Origin: Gremmenia infestans
Lineage: Eukaryota > Ascomycota > Leotiomycetes > Helotiales > Hamatocanthoscyphaceae
Length of the DNA: 64,000 nt
Direction of reading: 5' to 3'
Assembly (NCBI GenBank): GCA_032629725.1
Contig: JAFEVB010000002.1
Location: forward strand, 4,092,001-4,156,000
Shown: piece by piece, positions 20,687 to 34,192 of the stretch
How positions within the stretch are numbered: position 1 is the stretch's first letter
Layout: every line of letters begins with the position of its first letter
The notes under the pieces: generated by a model
Told to the model about the DNA's origin: nothing
The model's input: the letters and a program-made list of their open reading frames with translations, nothing else
Database searches by the model: none
Position numbers and translations under genes: made by a program

Positions 20687-23600
20687 ATGCCATCCTTCCA
20701 TCATGGTCTTATTACCCGTTCATCATCAGCAACATTGTCAGCGTCGCTTCCACAAGACAACGTTCTCGATGGCACCTTTGAAGATATGGTTATTGCCCAG
20801 GAGCTGCTGAACCAGCCCAAGGCTTTACAGAGGCAGACATCAATAGCAGGAATTTTTAGCAATTCACTCGAGCTTCCGATACCACTCAATCAGATGGAGT
20901 ATGATGGATCGAACGAGGAGAAGCGATCTAGAAGAGAATTACAAAGCAGCAACACTTGGACCTCATCCAGTGGAGGAGATATCCTTTCGGATCACGATGA
21001 TATCGAAGATCGCACGCTCTTTGTTGCGGAATACAACCGGCTTGCGCAGAAGGTACGATTTTCTATAGATCGTTCTTGTTCCATACTGACGTTGCGCAAT
21101 AGCATAGCATTCGGGCAATAGTTCCAGAAGATCACGATGTCAATGTAAGGAGAATTATTGTCATCTACCCCCCATCGCTAACAACATGTGACAGGACGAT
21201 ACTTTCAAAGTCTCTGCGAAGTCTAGTTGGTTCACCAGAAAGGTCCTCCGAAGAACATCATCGAACCAGGGCGCAAAGCCAGAAAAACACATAAAGCACA
21301 GACGCAGTATCAGCGACCTCTCCCTACGATTGAAATATGCGAAGAGAGATACCTTGAAGGACAAGGATTTGCAGGAACTTGTTCGCCTTTGCGGATTGAG
21401 TCTGCTATATCTGCCTGCAGAGTACGCGCCTGGGAGCTTGACTGTTCCGACGTGCTTCCGTGCTACAGCGCAGTATCTCGTTCAGCATGGTGAGGCAACA
21501 ATATCTAATGTGTGGAACTTATGCTAACACATTTTAGCACCTTCTGCGAGAGGTATCTTCCGTATTCCAGGGTCCCACAACGTTGTCGCCGCACTTTACG
21601 CCCATTATTGTAATAAAGATTTCGACGGCGAAGTAATCTCAGGCACTGTACATTGTCCTTCGATCCCGGGACATATCAAATGCGACGTACATGATGTGGC
21701 ATCGGCCTTCAAGAAGTTCCTCTCTGGCCTACCAGGCGGAATCCTGGGCTCACTGGCGCTCTTTGACGCCTTAGTCGCCATCCAAAGTCAACTGCAAGGC
21801 GATCCCGAATTGACGAGAACAAAGCAAACCAAAGTTCGAGCAAGGCTCATAGCCTTAGCCATATCAACTTCACGGTCACAATATCGGCGAGACCTGATAT
21901 GCGCAGTGTTCGGACTTCTCTGTATGATTGGTCGAGCAGCTGAGACCACCCAGCGAGAAAATGAACGCGGGAGGCCCTTGCCTACGTCTGACCTTATGGG
22001 TTACACTGCCCTGGGCATCGTTTTTGGTCCCCTTCTCGTTGGAGAATTACTCGAGAATTCTTCCATGCACCTAGCAAATCCACATGGAGGACTCGTCTTG
22101 CTCCCAATTAGTCCACCAAAGTCCCGGAAGGAAAAACACAAGAAGCGGTCTAGTATTGACGAGGGAATTTACTTCAATACCCATGTTGATAAGATTAAGA
22201 TTGCAAACAGCATTACCGAAATGGTCATTACGCACTGGCGTGATGTCGTTCGACATATCAAGAACATTGGTGCTTCAAGGGTCATTGGTGGGCACAGATC
22301 GGTAGGGTTCAAGATTCCCAAGCCACCTTTTCTACGTCCGTCGGCCTCGGATACATTTTCTTTGCAAAAACCACCAGACTGGGATGATTCAAACCCGCCT
22401 ATCAGAAGAATGGAGAGAAGTGATTCTCCAACTCCAATTCGTCGTAAGTCTTCAATGTAAATCATTTGTATATTTCGCTAACCTCGGGTTTTCAAACAGG
22501 TGTTAGTGTTACCATCAGTAACAATACCGAAAGCCGTCATGGATCAAATACGGAGTCGCCGCATGATTCACTGGTGGTCAGGAAGCAGCGATCGAGACCA
22601 TGTCCCAAATCAAGTCAAATACTCTCAGGCCAAAAGACCATGGGTGCTCTTTCCCCCACCGCTGAAGAACGATTGAGCGAAAAATCAGTTGACAGTCCCG
22701 AAAACCATGCGAGATGGACAGAAAATAGATTCAATCCGGTCAGCTCAACCGCAATAGAGAGCATCATTAGCCTCCTCCCTCCTCCCGCCCCGCCAACCCC
22801 ACTTAGCAAGACTCTACCCTCATATAACGAGCGTATAAAAGAAAACTCATCTTTTCACAATCCCGAGAAACCGGCAGGATTTGCTCATAGTGATTCTTCA
22901 CATCACAGAAGGGGTAAATTGACAAAGTCTCCTAAGAGCCTAACCAAGCAGCACAAAGAGCATTCGAAGTCTAGCGAGAAGTCTAGTGAAAGCTTAGGTG
23001 TGATCGTTCGAAACCAGATGACTGCTTCAGCTCGAAAGGTCGTTGGGAAGTTAGCGGAGACACCAGTGAAGACTGTGGGACATAGTCATTTGGCACAGAA
23101 AACGCAAAGAGGCAACGATCATTATTTGCATTCGCCAACTGTACAAAGTGCTAAACCTTCAAAATCTCCGAGTTCAAACTTACAACCTCAACAATCTGAC
23201 ACTAGAGTCAGTAAAGAGACTGTAGTTGTCCCGGAGGGAACAGTGTCTGCACGAATCAAGCGATTTGCCGCCAGCGAGCCAGGCCAGACCCCTTCGGGGC
23301 TGCGGATTCCAGATGTTCGTAGGCTGTCCAAAACTACTTATGGCGATACAACTCGAAAAAATTGGGCAAACCCTCAGCATCTTGTCAATAAGGATCCTCT
23401 ATCCAGTATCTCACATGTAGAAGATGAGGCTTCTCTGGCTGCCCTTGCTCGGGCAATGGAATCTGAAGGGACTTCAACGAAAGTGAACGAATCACCAGCC
23501 GAAAAGGATCATCACTCCAAACACGAAAAAGAAGATAACTGTGCTTCTGAAGCCGCGGTCGCGCAGACAATGCAGTCTGAAGTCAAATCTACAAGCAAGA

Positions 23601-25312
23601 AGGATGCCGCCTCACACATATCTCATGAGCAACAGCTGTCTTCTTCCAGTGCACCGGCCCTGACTTACTCGGAGTCTTCAACAGGAAGTGGTGATCCATA
23701 CAATGTTCATACCACTTCATCGTCCATACCTACAGCTACACCAAATCCTACAGCCCCCCCTACGACTCCTTTTCTAGTGCATATGGCAACGGCTGGTAAC
23801 TCTCAAGCTCCTGTGTCTCCAATTCTCGGCTCACAAATGCCCTCTGATGATCCAGATCCCAGAACACCATCTCCATCAAAGATACCAAGAGCCCATAGAA
23901 ATGTTCTCAGTAGACCGACTATAAGACCCCGAGGTAGTAGTGTCAAGGCTCTTGCAGCTAAATTTGATAAAACGGAATCGTCACCTACAATCATTTCGTC
24001 CCCAGCAAAGTCTCTTGCAAAGTCGACAATTTCAAACACTCCAAGCAATCAGTCGCCACACAGAAATAGTATGGTCGCTCAATATATGAGAAATACCCCC
24101 TCGCCTGGAAAGTCGCATAACTCCGCCAGATCGGATAATACACCGGTATCAATTCCTACCGTTCAAGCCCAAAAACACATTCAGTTTGGGTGCAAGCCAA
24201 TTGTAGAAACCAGGTTGAGCCTTACAAAAAATCCCAGTCCACGCCGGATTCTGAAAACGTCTATCCACGATTCCACCCCACTTCGACGTGTTGACAGGTC
24301 TTTTGAGTCAATAAGCAGAACTTCTTCTTTTGCTGTTAACGCAACAAATCCAGTTGCAGTTTCTCTAAAATCCGTCACTCCTGCACCTCAGGCAGACGGG
24401 CCACAGGATGGTCTATACGATGGCCCTTCTAGTATATCGATGATTGGCGGAAGTTACATTGCTTCTGGGGGTCCTCCAAAAGCGCAGCATGCTGATCCGT
24501 CGCAGCGCACTCGCCGAGGAGAACACTCAACCGAAGGTCTACATCCTGAGCCGCTGAACATTACTCGTTCTGTTTCTGGGCGTCCTCTAAGATCGCAGCG
24601 AGCTCAAGCCTCGTGGCTGACTTCTACACATTCTAGTACGCCGAGTGATGGTGGGTATCTTGACATACCTGAGAGTCCTTCAGATCAGCAATATGCTCGA
24701 TCCTCACCTCAGACTCCTTCTCAAACAATAGGTGCAACCCAAGATTCGCCTCTCCAACAACCTAAATCTCTTGAACAAGTCCTATCAATCACGTCACAAC
24801 TCCTAGAAAACGACCCAATCCCGAGCCGTTACAATCCGAGACTGCACCCGCAATCTTTGATATTGCAGGGTCATGTTTCCCGGAAGAACGAAAAACCACA
24901 CCAATCCAAGCAACACTTGATTTCTAGAGATAGTGTGGATTTCGATACCCTCAGTAATGAACTCACGAATACCAAAAAGGAGCTCCGTATATGGAAAAAG
25001 AGAGCCGAAGCTGCTGAGAGAAAATTAGAACAGCTCTACGAGGCTCTGGGCGATGCGAGGCTCAATTCGATTCGGCCACCAATTGATATTCTGCCCAGCA
25101 TGCTACAATTCAGTGACGATTATGATGACCCCTTCACGGGTTCGGAGAGAATGTGCAACGTTATGCATAGTATGGACGGTGCTGGTGGGTCCGGAGAGAA
25201 ATCCGAGGAGAGTAATGGGACTGTTATCCGTGAGAGAAATGATTCGGAAAGCGAGTATATTGCGCTATGGGACCAGACAATGAAAGGTTTGAGTCACCAA
25301 GAGCCAGAGTAA
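20687..25312 (+). CDS. Large RhoGAP-domain protein
   Basis: GTPase-activating protein for Rho-family GTPases, so a likely regulator of polarity or the actin cytoskeleton. Five exons (20687-21052, 21103-21144, 21195-21489, 21538-22443, 22500-25312) give 1473 aa. The RhoGAP domain lies at ~190-445: GLSLLYLPAEYAPGSLTVPTCF, then ARGIFRIPGSHNVV in which Arg243 is the arginine finger, then DVHDVASAFKKFLSGLPGGI, and GYTALGIVFGPLLVGEL. About 900 residues downstream are Ser/Pro-rich, low in order, with many SP/TP sites (SPSKIPRAHRN, NTPSPGKS), suggesting CDK/MAPK control. A coiled coil occupies ~1350-1393 (NELTNTKKELRIWKKRAEAA..LEQLYEAL). The 42-nt second exon is small but phase-neutral. I do not recognise a named yeast orthologue. 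Confidence 0.9.
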
Positions 25313-25720
25313 GGAGAAGTATCAGGATAATAATATTGATAGTGATGGGCACCTAGGTGGGTGTGTTGGAATAGGGGGGTATATCACGTGTCAGTATGCT
25401 TTATTGTTTGATTTCATTCTACTGCTCAACGAGTCTTAGCAAGTAGCCTTATAAGCAGTGATTCCTAGTGAAATCTTTTTTGGCCAATGATTCACTCCTT
25501 GTTCTCCTCTTGGTGAGTGCATTGTTATACAGGATCCCTCAGATCAAATCTCACCGTACTGCAGTATTCACCGCCTGCCAACAAGAGCGCCTTATTAATA
25601 AACTTTCTTTCTTTCCTTTCTTTTCCCCTCGAGATATATTTGCTTTTTCTTTCGCGCCTCGCGCCTCTCCTCCTCGGCTTCTCAACTCCATAAGATAAGA
25701 CAAGACAAGACAACGCAACA

Positions 25721-25798
25721 ATGCCAGCTACTATCATGGCTACCAACCCCTTCTTCAAGGCAAAGGCAAAGGCAAAGGCAGAGCAAAGCCTAGCATAA
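25721..25798 (+). CDS. Possible small ORF, 25 codons
   Basis: ATG at 25721, in a GCAACA-ATGC context after a ~110-nt pyrimidine-rich leader with AAGACAAGACAAGAC repeats, opens a short frame. The peptide contains MATNPFF and a KAKAKAK run from a GGCAAA tandem, and ends ...EQSLA-stop. The leader looks like that of a transcribed gene, but the peptide matches nothing I know and it could be noise or part of a spliced or non-coding transcript. Confidence 0.2.
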   Translation: MPATIMATNPFFKAKAKAKAEQSLA

Positions 25799-27074
25799 GA
25801 TCTCAATGGCCTTCAAATCGAATTCGATCTCCAGGACCTTGATTTGGTTTTTGGTTCTATTTTCTGTTTTCTTTTTGTTTTTGGGGTTATGATAGAGTCA
25901 GGGGTGGAACTTGGATGGGGATGTGAGGGAAGGAGATGGATATGTGCTAATGAATGGATGGGGATTAGTTATCGGGGATATCTTGATTGCGATTCCGTGC
26001 TCGTATCTGGTTGTTCGGGGTGTGGGGTTGCAATGTAAGTCCCCTTCCCTCCTCCTTTTTTCTTTTTCTTTTCTCTCGATCTCCTCTCGATCTATCTATC
26101 GGCTGCAGAAAGTCAAGCGTGAAGTGTTACAACTTACACGGACTAAACAGCCCTCTTCATACTCCTCAACACTACTCTCATACTCAGCTGGACCACACGC
26201 CTGAACGAGCAGGAGCAGGAGAAGAGACTGCGTACTGTATTGCGTGTTTGCTGCGCGAGGATGCCTGGTGGCGCGCTGATTGCCGTCTTGCAGGTGGAGC
26301 GCACGAGGTGGGGTGGCAGGCTTGAGGGTGAAGGTGAAGGTGAGGGTGAGGGGGAACGCGGGTTGGTGGGATTGCGCTGTTTGAGTGGAGTGGGCGGCTG
26401 AAGCGGAGTATGGGGCGCGGGGGAAGAGTATGGGGTAGGGCTGGGGAGTGAAGGCGATGGGATGGGGTGCATGGGGAGTGAACAGTGATGGCGCTTGCTG
26501 GGAGATAGGGCATAGATGGATGGAGACGGCATTTGAATTTCCATGTTCCACCCGTTCTGGAGGAATGGAAAAGCAGTTGTAGTTTGAAGGGACGGACAAT
26601 TTCGGTCTTCCAGAAGCCCGGGTTACCGGGTTTTCGCCTCTAATACAGAAAGAATCGAATCAAGCATTCCCGATTCAATTTGACGCAGCAGGAATATGCA
26701 CCTCTTGAAAAGGAGTAGATGCGAATATCTAGACGCATCTCTTTATCATTTGGTTGGTAACTTCACTTTATGATACCGTATCTGTCATAGGCTGTAAACA
26801 CACACCCGAGAAATGAAATTTTCCATATTCCACAAGTTCACACTCCCTTAAATACCCTGCCCCGCACCCGTCGTATCGAGGATTTCATTCAGTCAGTTCA
26901 TCATCAAATGGCTTGGGGATTGGATTTGACGAAGAAAACTGCCTGGCCTGGTTAGTGAGTGGTCCCTGCCATATTGTACTTCGTGTCAGAGCTGCCAACA
27001 CATTACCGTTGTCTACTTATTACTTTGTAAGAGGTTTGAACTTTACCTCATACGAAGCTGTACGAATACTGGAA

Positions 27075-27197
<123 letters not shown>

Positions 27198-27710
27198 GAA
27201 GCGGAAGTGCTGGCATTTGAAAAGTTGGTCGATGCCATCGCATTTGTTCATTCGTTCGTTCGTTCTTGGAGGCATGTAATGCAGAATACCTCGTACTGCA
27301 CGCCGTTTGATGGATACTACGAGCACCTATAGGTAAGAGCGAATGCGTATGATTATCCGAGTTTACATGATTGTGGGGTATATTATATGTCTAACGTTTC
27401 TATCTTTCTCCTCGTGTTTCTTCTTGGCGAGCCGGAAGAAATTGAAGCGTTCAAGTCTGTTTATTTAACCTTCTTAAGTACGGGGATATCACAGATGAAG
27501 GTATCGAAGGCGAGGGTAGGGGCACAAATTTATGAATACTGTATTCTAAGGAGTCACGAAACATATATTCACAAAGCCTAAGGCATACGATCCCATATCC
27601 ATACAAAAGTTCATAAATCCATCGTATACAGATTAATTAATTAATACCTACCCCCCCAAACCAATCCCTAGTAAAACAAACAAACCCAAAAGCGTAACCT
27701 TAATCACATC

Positions 27711-30080
27711 TCAATAATTCGGACCACCACCCCCAACACCAGTGCCGACATTGTGGCCCGCTTGGTCGGTCGTTGCCTCGCTGACAGCTGAGCTTCGGGG
27801 GTGCAGGATTCTGTCGCTGAGCTTTTGTTTTCGGCCCGTCGCTGCCTCACTGGTACCTGTACCCGAGCCACCTGAGCTTCGGGGGTGGAGGATTCTGTCG
27901 CTGATACTTTGTTTTCGCTGGTGGGTGGGGGTGGTGCCAGTGCCGGTGCCGCTGCCGATGGTGCTGGACTGTTGACCAGTGCCGGAGTGTTGACCAATGC
28001 CTGTGAGGTTAGAGTTTTTACTACTGGTGTCTGTCAAATTGGAGTCCCGACCAGAATGACCAGATTTTTGTCCCGTCAAGCCGGATTCTTGTCCTGCACG
28101 GGAAAGACCTGATTGTTGGCCAGAGCTCGCAAAGTCTTGGGCCCCACCTGAGTGCTGGCCAGTAGTATTTCCATGCTGGCTGTACTCATATCCACCGAAT
28201 GCACTTGCGCCTCCTAGTGCGGCAGCATCACGTCCAGTGTGGCTGCCTCCAATAACGCCAGAGTGTTGACTTGCTGTAGAGCGAGAAGTTAATATTTTTT
28301 TGTATTAAATTCTATGATAAGGATTTCATCTTACCAGTTGTTCCGGAGGTACCAGAGCCATACCCCTGAGTATTAGGGAGCCCGGAGCTTCCAGCAACGC
28401 CTCGGTTGCGATCAGCACCATGGAGCTTGTCTCCAAGATCCGACCCACGAGTCTTCTCATCGAGAGGAGTAGCACCGTGGCCAAGGCCCTGGTGTCCAGT
28501 CTCACCGGCAAGTGCATTTCCTGTACCCGCTCCAGTACCAATGCCGTGATTTCCTGATGCTGTTGAAAGGCCTTTGCTGGTGCTAGTTCCAGTGCCTGTC
28601 TCGTGGCTGTTATGGTGCTTTTCAGCCTCATAAGCTGCACCACCAACGCCACCTGCTACGCCTGCATCTTTGCCAAGGTGATGGGTACCAGTACTCGAGG
28701 AACCAGTACCATGATGTTTTTCATCCTCATAAGCCTCACCCCCAACGCCAGCTACACCTGAGTCTTTGTTACGCTGATGACCCGAGGAGGTTTTGTAGGC
28801 AGGAGTTGCGGCAACTCCGACTGGAGATGATGGTGCGCTTCCGTGGTGTCTGTCCGCCTCCTCTGCTCCGCCTCCGTGTACCGCTGAATGGTGGTGGGAA
28901 TCTTCAAGACCAACTTTTGAGATACCTTCTGTGTTGACAGAAGGGTCAAGACGGTTTGCAACCGATGTGGTGTGTGGCTGTTCGATATGTAAGCCAGTAA
29001 ATTGTAGAAAGGAATCCATGTCACTACTTACTCCGCGGACTGCAGAACCGGTTGGTTGATACGCGCCCGATGAGCCAGTCAAACCCGTGTTGGTTCCACC
29101 GGTTCCTTGGTTGTGGTGATGAATACCCTCTCCCACTGCGCCAGTCGTACCAACTGCAGCAGCATCCCGACCCAAGTGATTTCCAGAGCCGAGAGCTCCA
29201 GTAGTGCCGCCGACGGCAGTTGCATCTCGGCCAAGACCAGAACCTTGATTGGATCCAGTCACACCAGAGCCTGAGCGAAGGGGTAAAGTTTGACCTGTAA
29301 GACCCTGACCAGTTTGTGCAGTGCTTGAACCCGGTTTTCCTTGGTGAATACCCTCTCCTACTCCACCAGCGGTGTTAACTTTACCCGTATCACGACCTAA
29401 GTATTGGCCAGAACTCTTGTTTGTGCCGCTCAGACCTGATCCGGTCCCAGTGTAACCTGAATCTGAACCAAGGTTCCGTTCGTTCTCGCGAGAGAACTGC
29501 GAGCCTTGCCCAGTTCCTGACGAGATGCCACTCGTATTAGAAGTTCCCAGACCACCTGCAGTACCTGGGGTGCCCAGACCAGTGCTTGGGGTTCCTTTGA
29601 TTGCAGAGCTTCCAGAATCCCCAATTCTTGGGTTACCGGAGTCAACTCGTGGGTCCACTTTGTTGGCGACGTTTGATGAATATAGTCCTGTTGCAGAGGA
29701 TATACCACTAGTACGTGTGTTTTCAAGGCCAGAGCTTGTATTGCTTGAGCCTAGACCTTGAGCGCCGGTGGTGTCATCAGCTCCTGATGGATAGGCACCG
29801 GGGACACGAGACGTATTTCCCGCAGCCGTATCGCGGGCGTTTCCCAGGTGAGATCCTTCACCTGCAAGACCAGCATTGGTACCAGTGTGGCTTTTAGTCT
29901 GTCTGGTGCTGCTGGACTGGGAACCACGGGATTTGCTTGACGAACTGGTGCCAGTGTTCTCATCATCGTGGGATTTGTGTGAACTGCCGGGTCATGTCAG
30001 TATATGTAGAACGTCCTCGAGCTGATGGATGATTGGGATTGGAATGTGTTTGCTTACATCAAGCTCTTGATTTTCTCCAT
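27711..30080 (-). CDS. Gly/Ser/Thr/His-rich low-complexity protein of unknown function
   Basis: Exons 30058-30080, 28335-29983 and 27711-28273 on the minus strand give 744 aa. The N-terminus, MEKIKSLISHKSHDDEN, resembles short basic leaders of similar fungal low-complexity proteins. The body is Gly/Ser/Thr-rich and likely disordered. It has loosely repeated blocks: LGRDAAAVG, GEGIH(H/Q), and GVGGxAYExEKHH followed by GTGS/NSHETG, plus QHSG/QQSG repeats. The C-terminus carries two near-identical copies of the motif RKQ[SK][IL]SDRILHPRSS about 30 residues apart. No signal peptide or membrane segment is seen. The upstream region has AGGGG/CCCCT stress-element-like strings (30309-30330, ~30450), which hints at stress induction but is inference. 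Intron phases and the continuous composition across junctions support the model; the function is unknown. Confidence 0.75.
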
Positions 30081-32131
30081 GGTTGCAATATTAGTATGTC
30101 AAGCTTGTAATGTTTAAGTATTCTTGAAGTTAAGCTGTCCTTATATATGAAGGTATTCACAAAGTCTACGAGAGAGCTGGTGGGTATGATGAAGTAGATG
30201 ACGAAATGACGATTTGTGGGGTATAATGAGAGGTGATTAGTATGATGTGATTGAAATCCAGCAGATTGGAAAAGAAGGGTGGTCCCACGTCAATATATAT
30301 CAACAAGCGTAATAGAGGGAGGGGAGGGGTAAATAGTTAACGATGATGTCGTGTGTGGCTTAAGCTGTATTGGATGTCAACAGTCCGGTCACCTCACGAG
30401 CTCTTTAGCTCATGATCGTTAGAGTTTGACCAGAGCAAAACCTGTTGAGGGGTAGAGTAGAATACTTGTACCGGTAGGCCGAGATACTGTAGTAGGTAGG
30501 TACCGACCGGTTTTGGTTACCTTTAGTAGTACTGTGGGCGAAGAATCGTGACGACCCCGCCTTTCCCAATGCCAATAGCCATAAAAGGAGTATTTGGGAT
30601 TATAGTCTATACAGATTCATTCGACCTTTACATATTTCAATGCATCTTGAAAGTGAAAGAAGGGACTTTGGGAGTGATGGTCAATTATGAGGCTCGCCTG
30701 CAGGAGAAGTCTTGTCCTTTATGCGGCTGCCCCGCAGTTTGTGTGAGGTTGGAGGTGGAGGTGTCATGGAATACAACAGTACTGCTGTGGCGTTGTGGCG
30801 CAGTGCGTCTAGATTATGACAACGGAAACTCGAGTCATTCCGAGTCGTAGTGTCCCTAATAATACCTTCAGGAAGCTAGTGTTTTTCCGGCGGGTGTGCA
30901 TCAATATAAAACTCTCTGCATTTGAGGGGAGAAAAGACTTGGGCGCTCTTTGAATGGTACATAGACACACAATCACATAACCCAGTAAAGTCCGCCATGA
31001 TTACAATACAAGTCGGAAATTTACATCCTCCACATTTCAACTCACCCTCCTTTGCTCCAGGTGGCAGGTAGCGATGTGATATTATGGAGATTGGTAAAGA
31101 AGTGAATTAGAAAACCGGCATACTTCAAGTTGACAGCAACCCTCCACTCCAGGTCATTGTGAATGGTATATTCACACGTGAAAGGCAACGCCAAGTAAAT
31201 TTTACTCCAAGCATCAGCCAAGCTTGCCGTGCAATGATCAATCACTTTCCTCATAACGGAAGTCGGCATCAGCTCAGAATTCAAGTGCGGAGAAAGTCAG
31301 GAAATAGACGCAGTGAATCATTGCCGAAAGATGTTCATACTTGTCCTTCTAGGAAGCCGAGACATGTACGACGTTGTCCATGGTATAAATAAACGTAAAG
31401 CGACTTTGAATTGAAGCGAAAGCGTGAAGCAAACGGGCGAAATAATCGTACCCTCCGCGGTTCTTTTGGAGAGTGATTTGATCCGACTGGTGATGCAAAA
31501 ATCGTATAATGATCGAGAAATCATAATTGGAATTGCAATAGTAGTCGTGACTTAGGGAGCGATCGATTGCAATTAAGTCGAAGCGAGCATTTCATCGCAA
31601 GCCATGTAGAAATTCTCTGTCAAGTAGACGCTTGCTGTCAAGTTCATGGGGCGTTCGAAGAACTGGGCTTTTGACATCAAATGGAGTTTTCTTTATCAGC
31701 CAGTCTAGATGCGTCGACTGACCTTAGTATGTAGTTAAATCTCAAGAAAAAGTCGTATCAGCCTCGTAAAATGGCATGACTTAATGTTGCCGTTTGCTGT
31801 GTTGCTGAGGGTTTTACAAGGCATGTGAGAATCTTATATACTGGAAGGAAGCAAGAAAGGAAGGGAGGAAGAATTCGGCTTGGGGAACCGTGAATGTTAT
31901 TTTGTACAATGGTGAGATTCCCGCAAGGTGTAAGACAGCGATCGAATGAAGGGGATATATTTTTCAAGTCCACTCGAACTTTCATTCTGAACGGAGTCCT
32001 GAGTATAAAACAGTAAACTAGAGTAAGTCCTTCAGGCCCCAACAATGGACATCGGCGTGTACGTGAAGTCCTCGAATATATCTCTGCAAATCCAAGTCCT
32101 CGTCCTAATTACACGCGCCTCTTCTTCTCGT
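30081..32131. other. 2.05-kb intergenic region
   Basis: Holds the upstream region of the Gly-rich gene (30081-30540, with AGGGG-type strings and TATATAT at ~30293) and the 3' side of the protease-like gene. The remainder, 30540-32040, shows only short open frames with no recognisable product. Confidence 0.45.
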
Positions 32132-34192
32132 TTATATACGCTCGTGAAACTTACTTCCTCTACGCTCAACCGGTGTACTCGGACTCCACGTCCCCGCCTC
32201 GCTCGCGCTCGGACTACTAATCCTAGTATTGGTTGCGCCCCTCCCCCTTTCCATTATACTTGGCATCGTATCAGTATTCGGACTAACAATATGGTCATCC
32301 TCTGCATCTCTCGCACGCCCATAATCATATCCTTCCCCCAGTCCCCGCTCAAACCCATTTCCATCTACCAGCGTCCGTTCATGCTCCGCTACACGGCTCA
32401 GACTATTGACATTAGCTCCCCTTGAAACATCATTCGGTCCAACAACTCCCTCACTCTCGATCCCACGCGACCGGATCGGCACCTCAGCTTCCAATTCCTG
32501 CGGATGCATAATCGGATTCCCTTGAATCTCAACCTTGGCATCCTGTCCGCTGATTTCACTCGTGTATGCAGAAGCTTGTGCGGAATAAGCGCTGGAATCT
32601 GGATGCTCGATTCGTTTTCCTGTGTCAATTTCGGCGACGTCTGGACCGGGGAGATGGAGATTAGTATCTTTGAGTTTGCGGCGGCGTCGGATGATGATTA
32701 GGGCTGCGACTAGGGAGACGCAGGCGATTCCTAGGAGACAGCCGAGGACGATACCTATGATTGTGCCGGTGGAGACGCCTTTCTTTTTGGAATGTTTGGA
32801 GGTATTGGAGGTTGTGGGTGAGGAGCTGGATGTCGGGGTTGGGAGGATGGGAGGAAGTGCCACGACGTGGGCTTTGGCGTCTTCGTCGAATATGCATTGG
32901 GATACATTGAAGGTGCGGCTGTTGTAGTGGGTTGTGACGTAAGCTTCTTGAAGGAAGGTTCGTCCTAATGTGTATAAACCAGCTTCATCTGTTTGGCGGA
33001 GGGGGAAGTAGAGGGAGCTTTCGTTAGTGAGGATAGGAGCTGTGAGATTAAGATCGAAGGAAGCGTAAGGAAGGACAATGTCGGTCGTTGTTCCGCCTGT
33101 CTTTTGATTGGCTAGTGTGAAGGTAATGTTTGGGTTCAGCTTTTGTAGATTGGCGTGTGTAGAAGCGTTGATAAGGTATCGTTGGCTTGTTTGGTCCAGG
33201 GCAAGCCCAAAGGCCTTTTCAAACTGTTGACATGCTTCAGTCGGCAACCATATTTCGGGCACGGCCGAGTCGATGAAGGCAAATTGGGGTGTAGACATCA
33301 AAGTCATATTCCCCGAAGCCATAGTTGACGTTATGGAGCGAATTGTGACCACGATATCTCGAAGATTATCGGGAGCCATGTTGAATATGACATCGTTTGG
33401 CGTAAATTTAGACGCATCATAACCACCGAATATCAAGCTTCCGTAAACACTTTTCAGCCGGTAATATGCCCCAGCTGTATAACTCCAACTCATACTTGAT
33501 ATTGTGCCATTTGACGACAAGGTACCAGAGAAGCTGTCCTGGGGGTTGCCGTAAGTCGAGAAATTCGTGGGTTGAAAACCAAGCCCCAGCATACCAAACC
33601 ACCAAGTATCGGAAACGATTTCAGAAACAATTTGGTGTTTAAGGGCAGGCCCGTCAGAAGCTGTGTAGCCCAAGCCAACCGTATCATAGCCTGCAATCAT
33701 AAGTACAGCGATCAACCGACGTTATCAATCGTAGAGCATACCATATTGCCCCTCCCCGGAGTAGCCTTGCGCCTCATCCAGACCGAGATAATTCTGCGTA
33801 TTGTTTTCCCATGATGAGGATTTCGACGAATCGTAAAAAACACCTCGTAAATCACTGCAGTCTGAAGGGACCCCTACACTAGTATTGCAAACATTGGCAG
33901 CTGCGCCGTATATAACCCAAACTTCCTGCCACGATGTCGCTGGTAGTACGCGAACGGTTTGCGCGGGTGTTCCAACATGGATTTCGAATGTGGACCACCT
34001 TCCATCAACACCTTCCCTGGGTAACAATTAACATCTCCAGGAGATCGCTGTGTCTGCGACTTACCAATGCTGACTCGGCTCCGCGATAATAGGCGCTAAG
34101 AGCGTAGTATTTCTCTTTACTAATTCTGCCTCTTGTGCAATGGCAATCTTCAGAGAAATGAAAATTGCAACACATTCCAGTAGCGTACGCAT
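32132..34192 (-). CDS. Membrane-anchored aspartyl-protease-like (A1-fold) protein, probably not a protease
   Basis: Exons 34065-34192, 33742-34016 and 32132-33690 on the minus strand give 653 aa. It has a signal peptide (MRTLLECVAIFISLKIAIAQ), a pepsin-fold ectodomain (~45-400), a single transmembrane helix (~438-465, TGTIIGIVLGCLLGIACVSL) and a stop-transfer RRRRK. A ~180-residue cytosolic tail follows. The pepsin-type first active-site loop DTGS is replaced by LPATSWQEVWVI. The second site reads IDSAVPEIWLP, so only one Asp is in place. Domain landmarks GTPAQTVRVL, WWFGMLGLGF, YGSLIFGGYD and YTLGRTFLQEAYV confirm the fold. Numerous N-x-S/T sites suggest glycosylation. Family members in fungi are often annotated as acid protease; here an enzyme activity is doubtful and a surface receptor or scaffold role is inference. 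Confidence 0.88.

Noticed and set aside
26096..26599. Three overlapping minus-strand frames rich in Pro/His/Ser
   Set aside because: Composition effect of a G-rich + strand; no start context, introns or family similarity.
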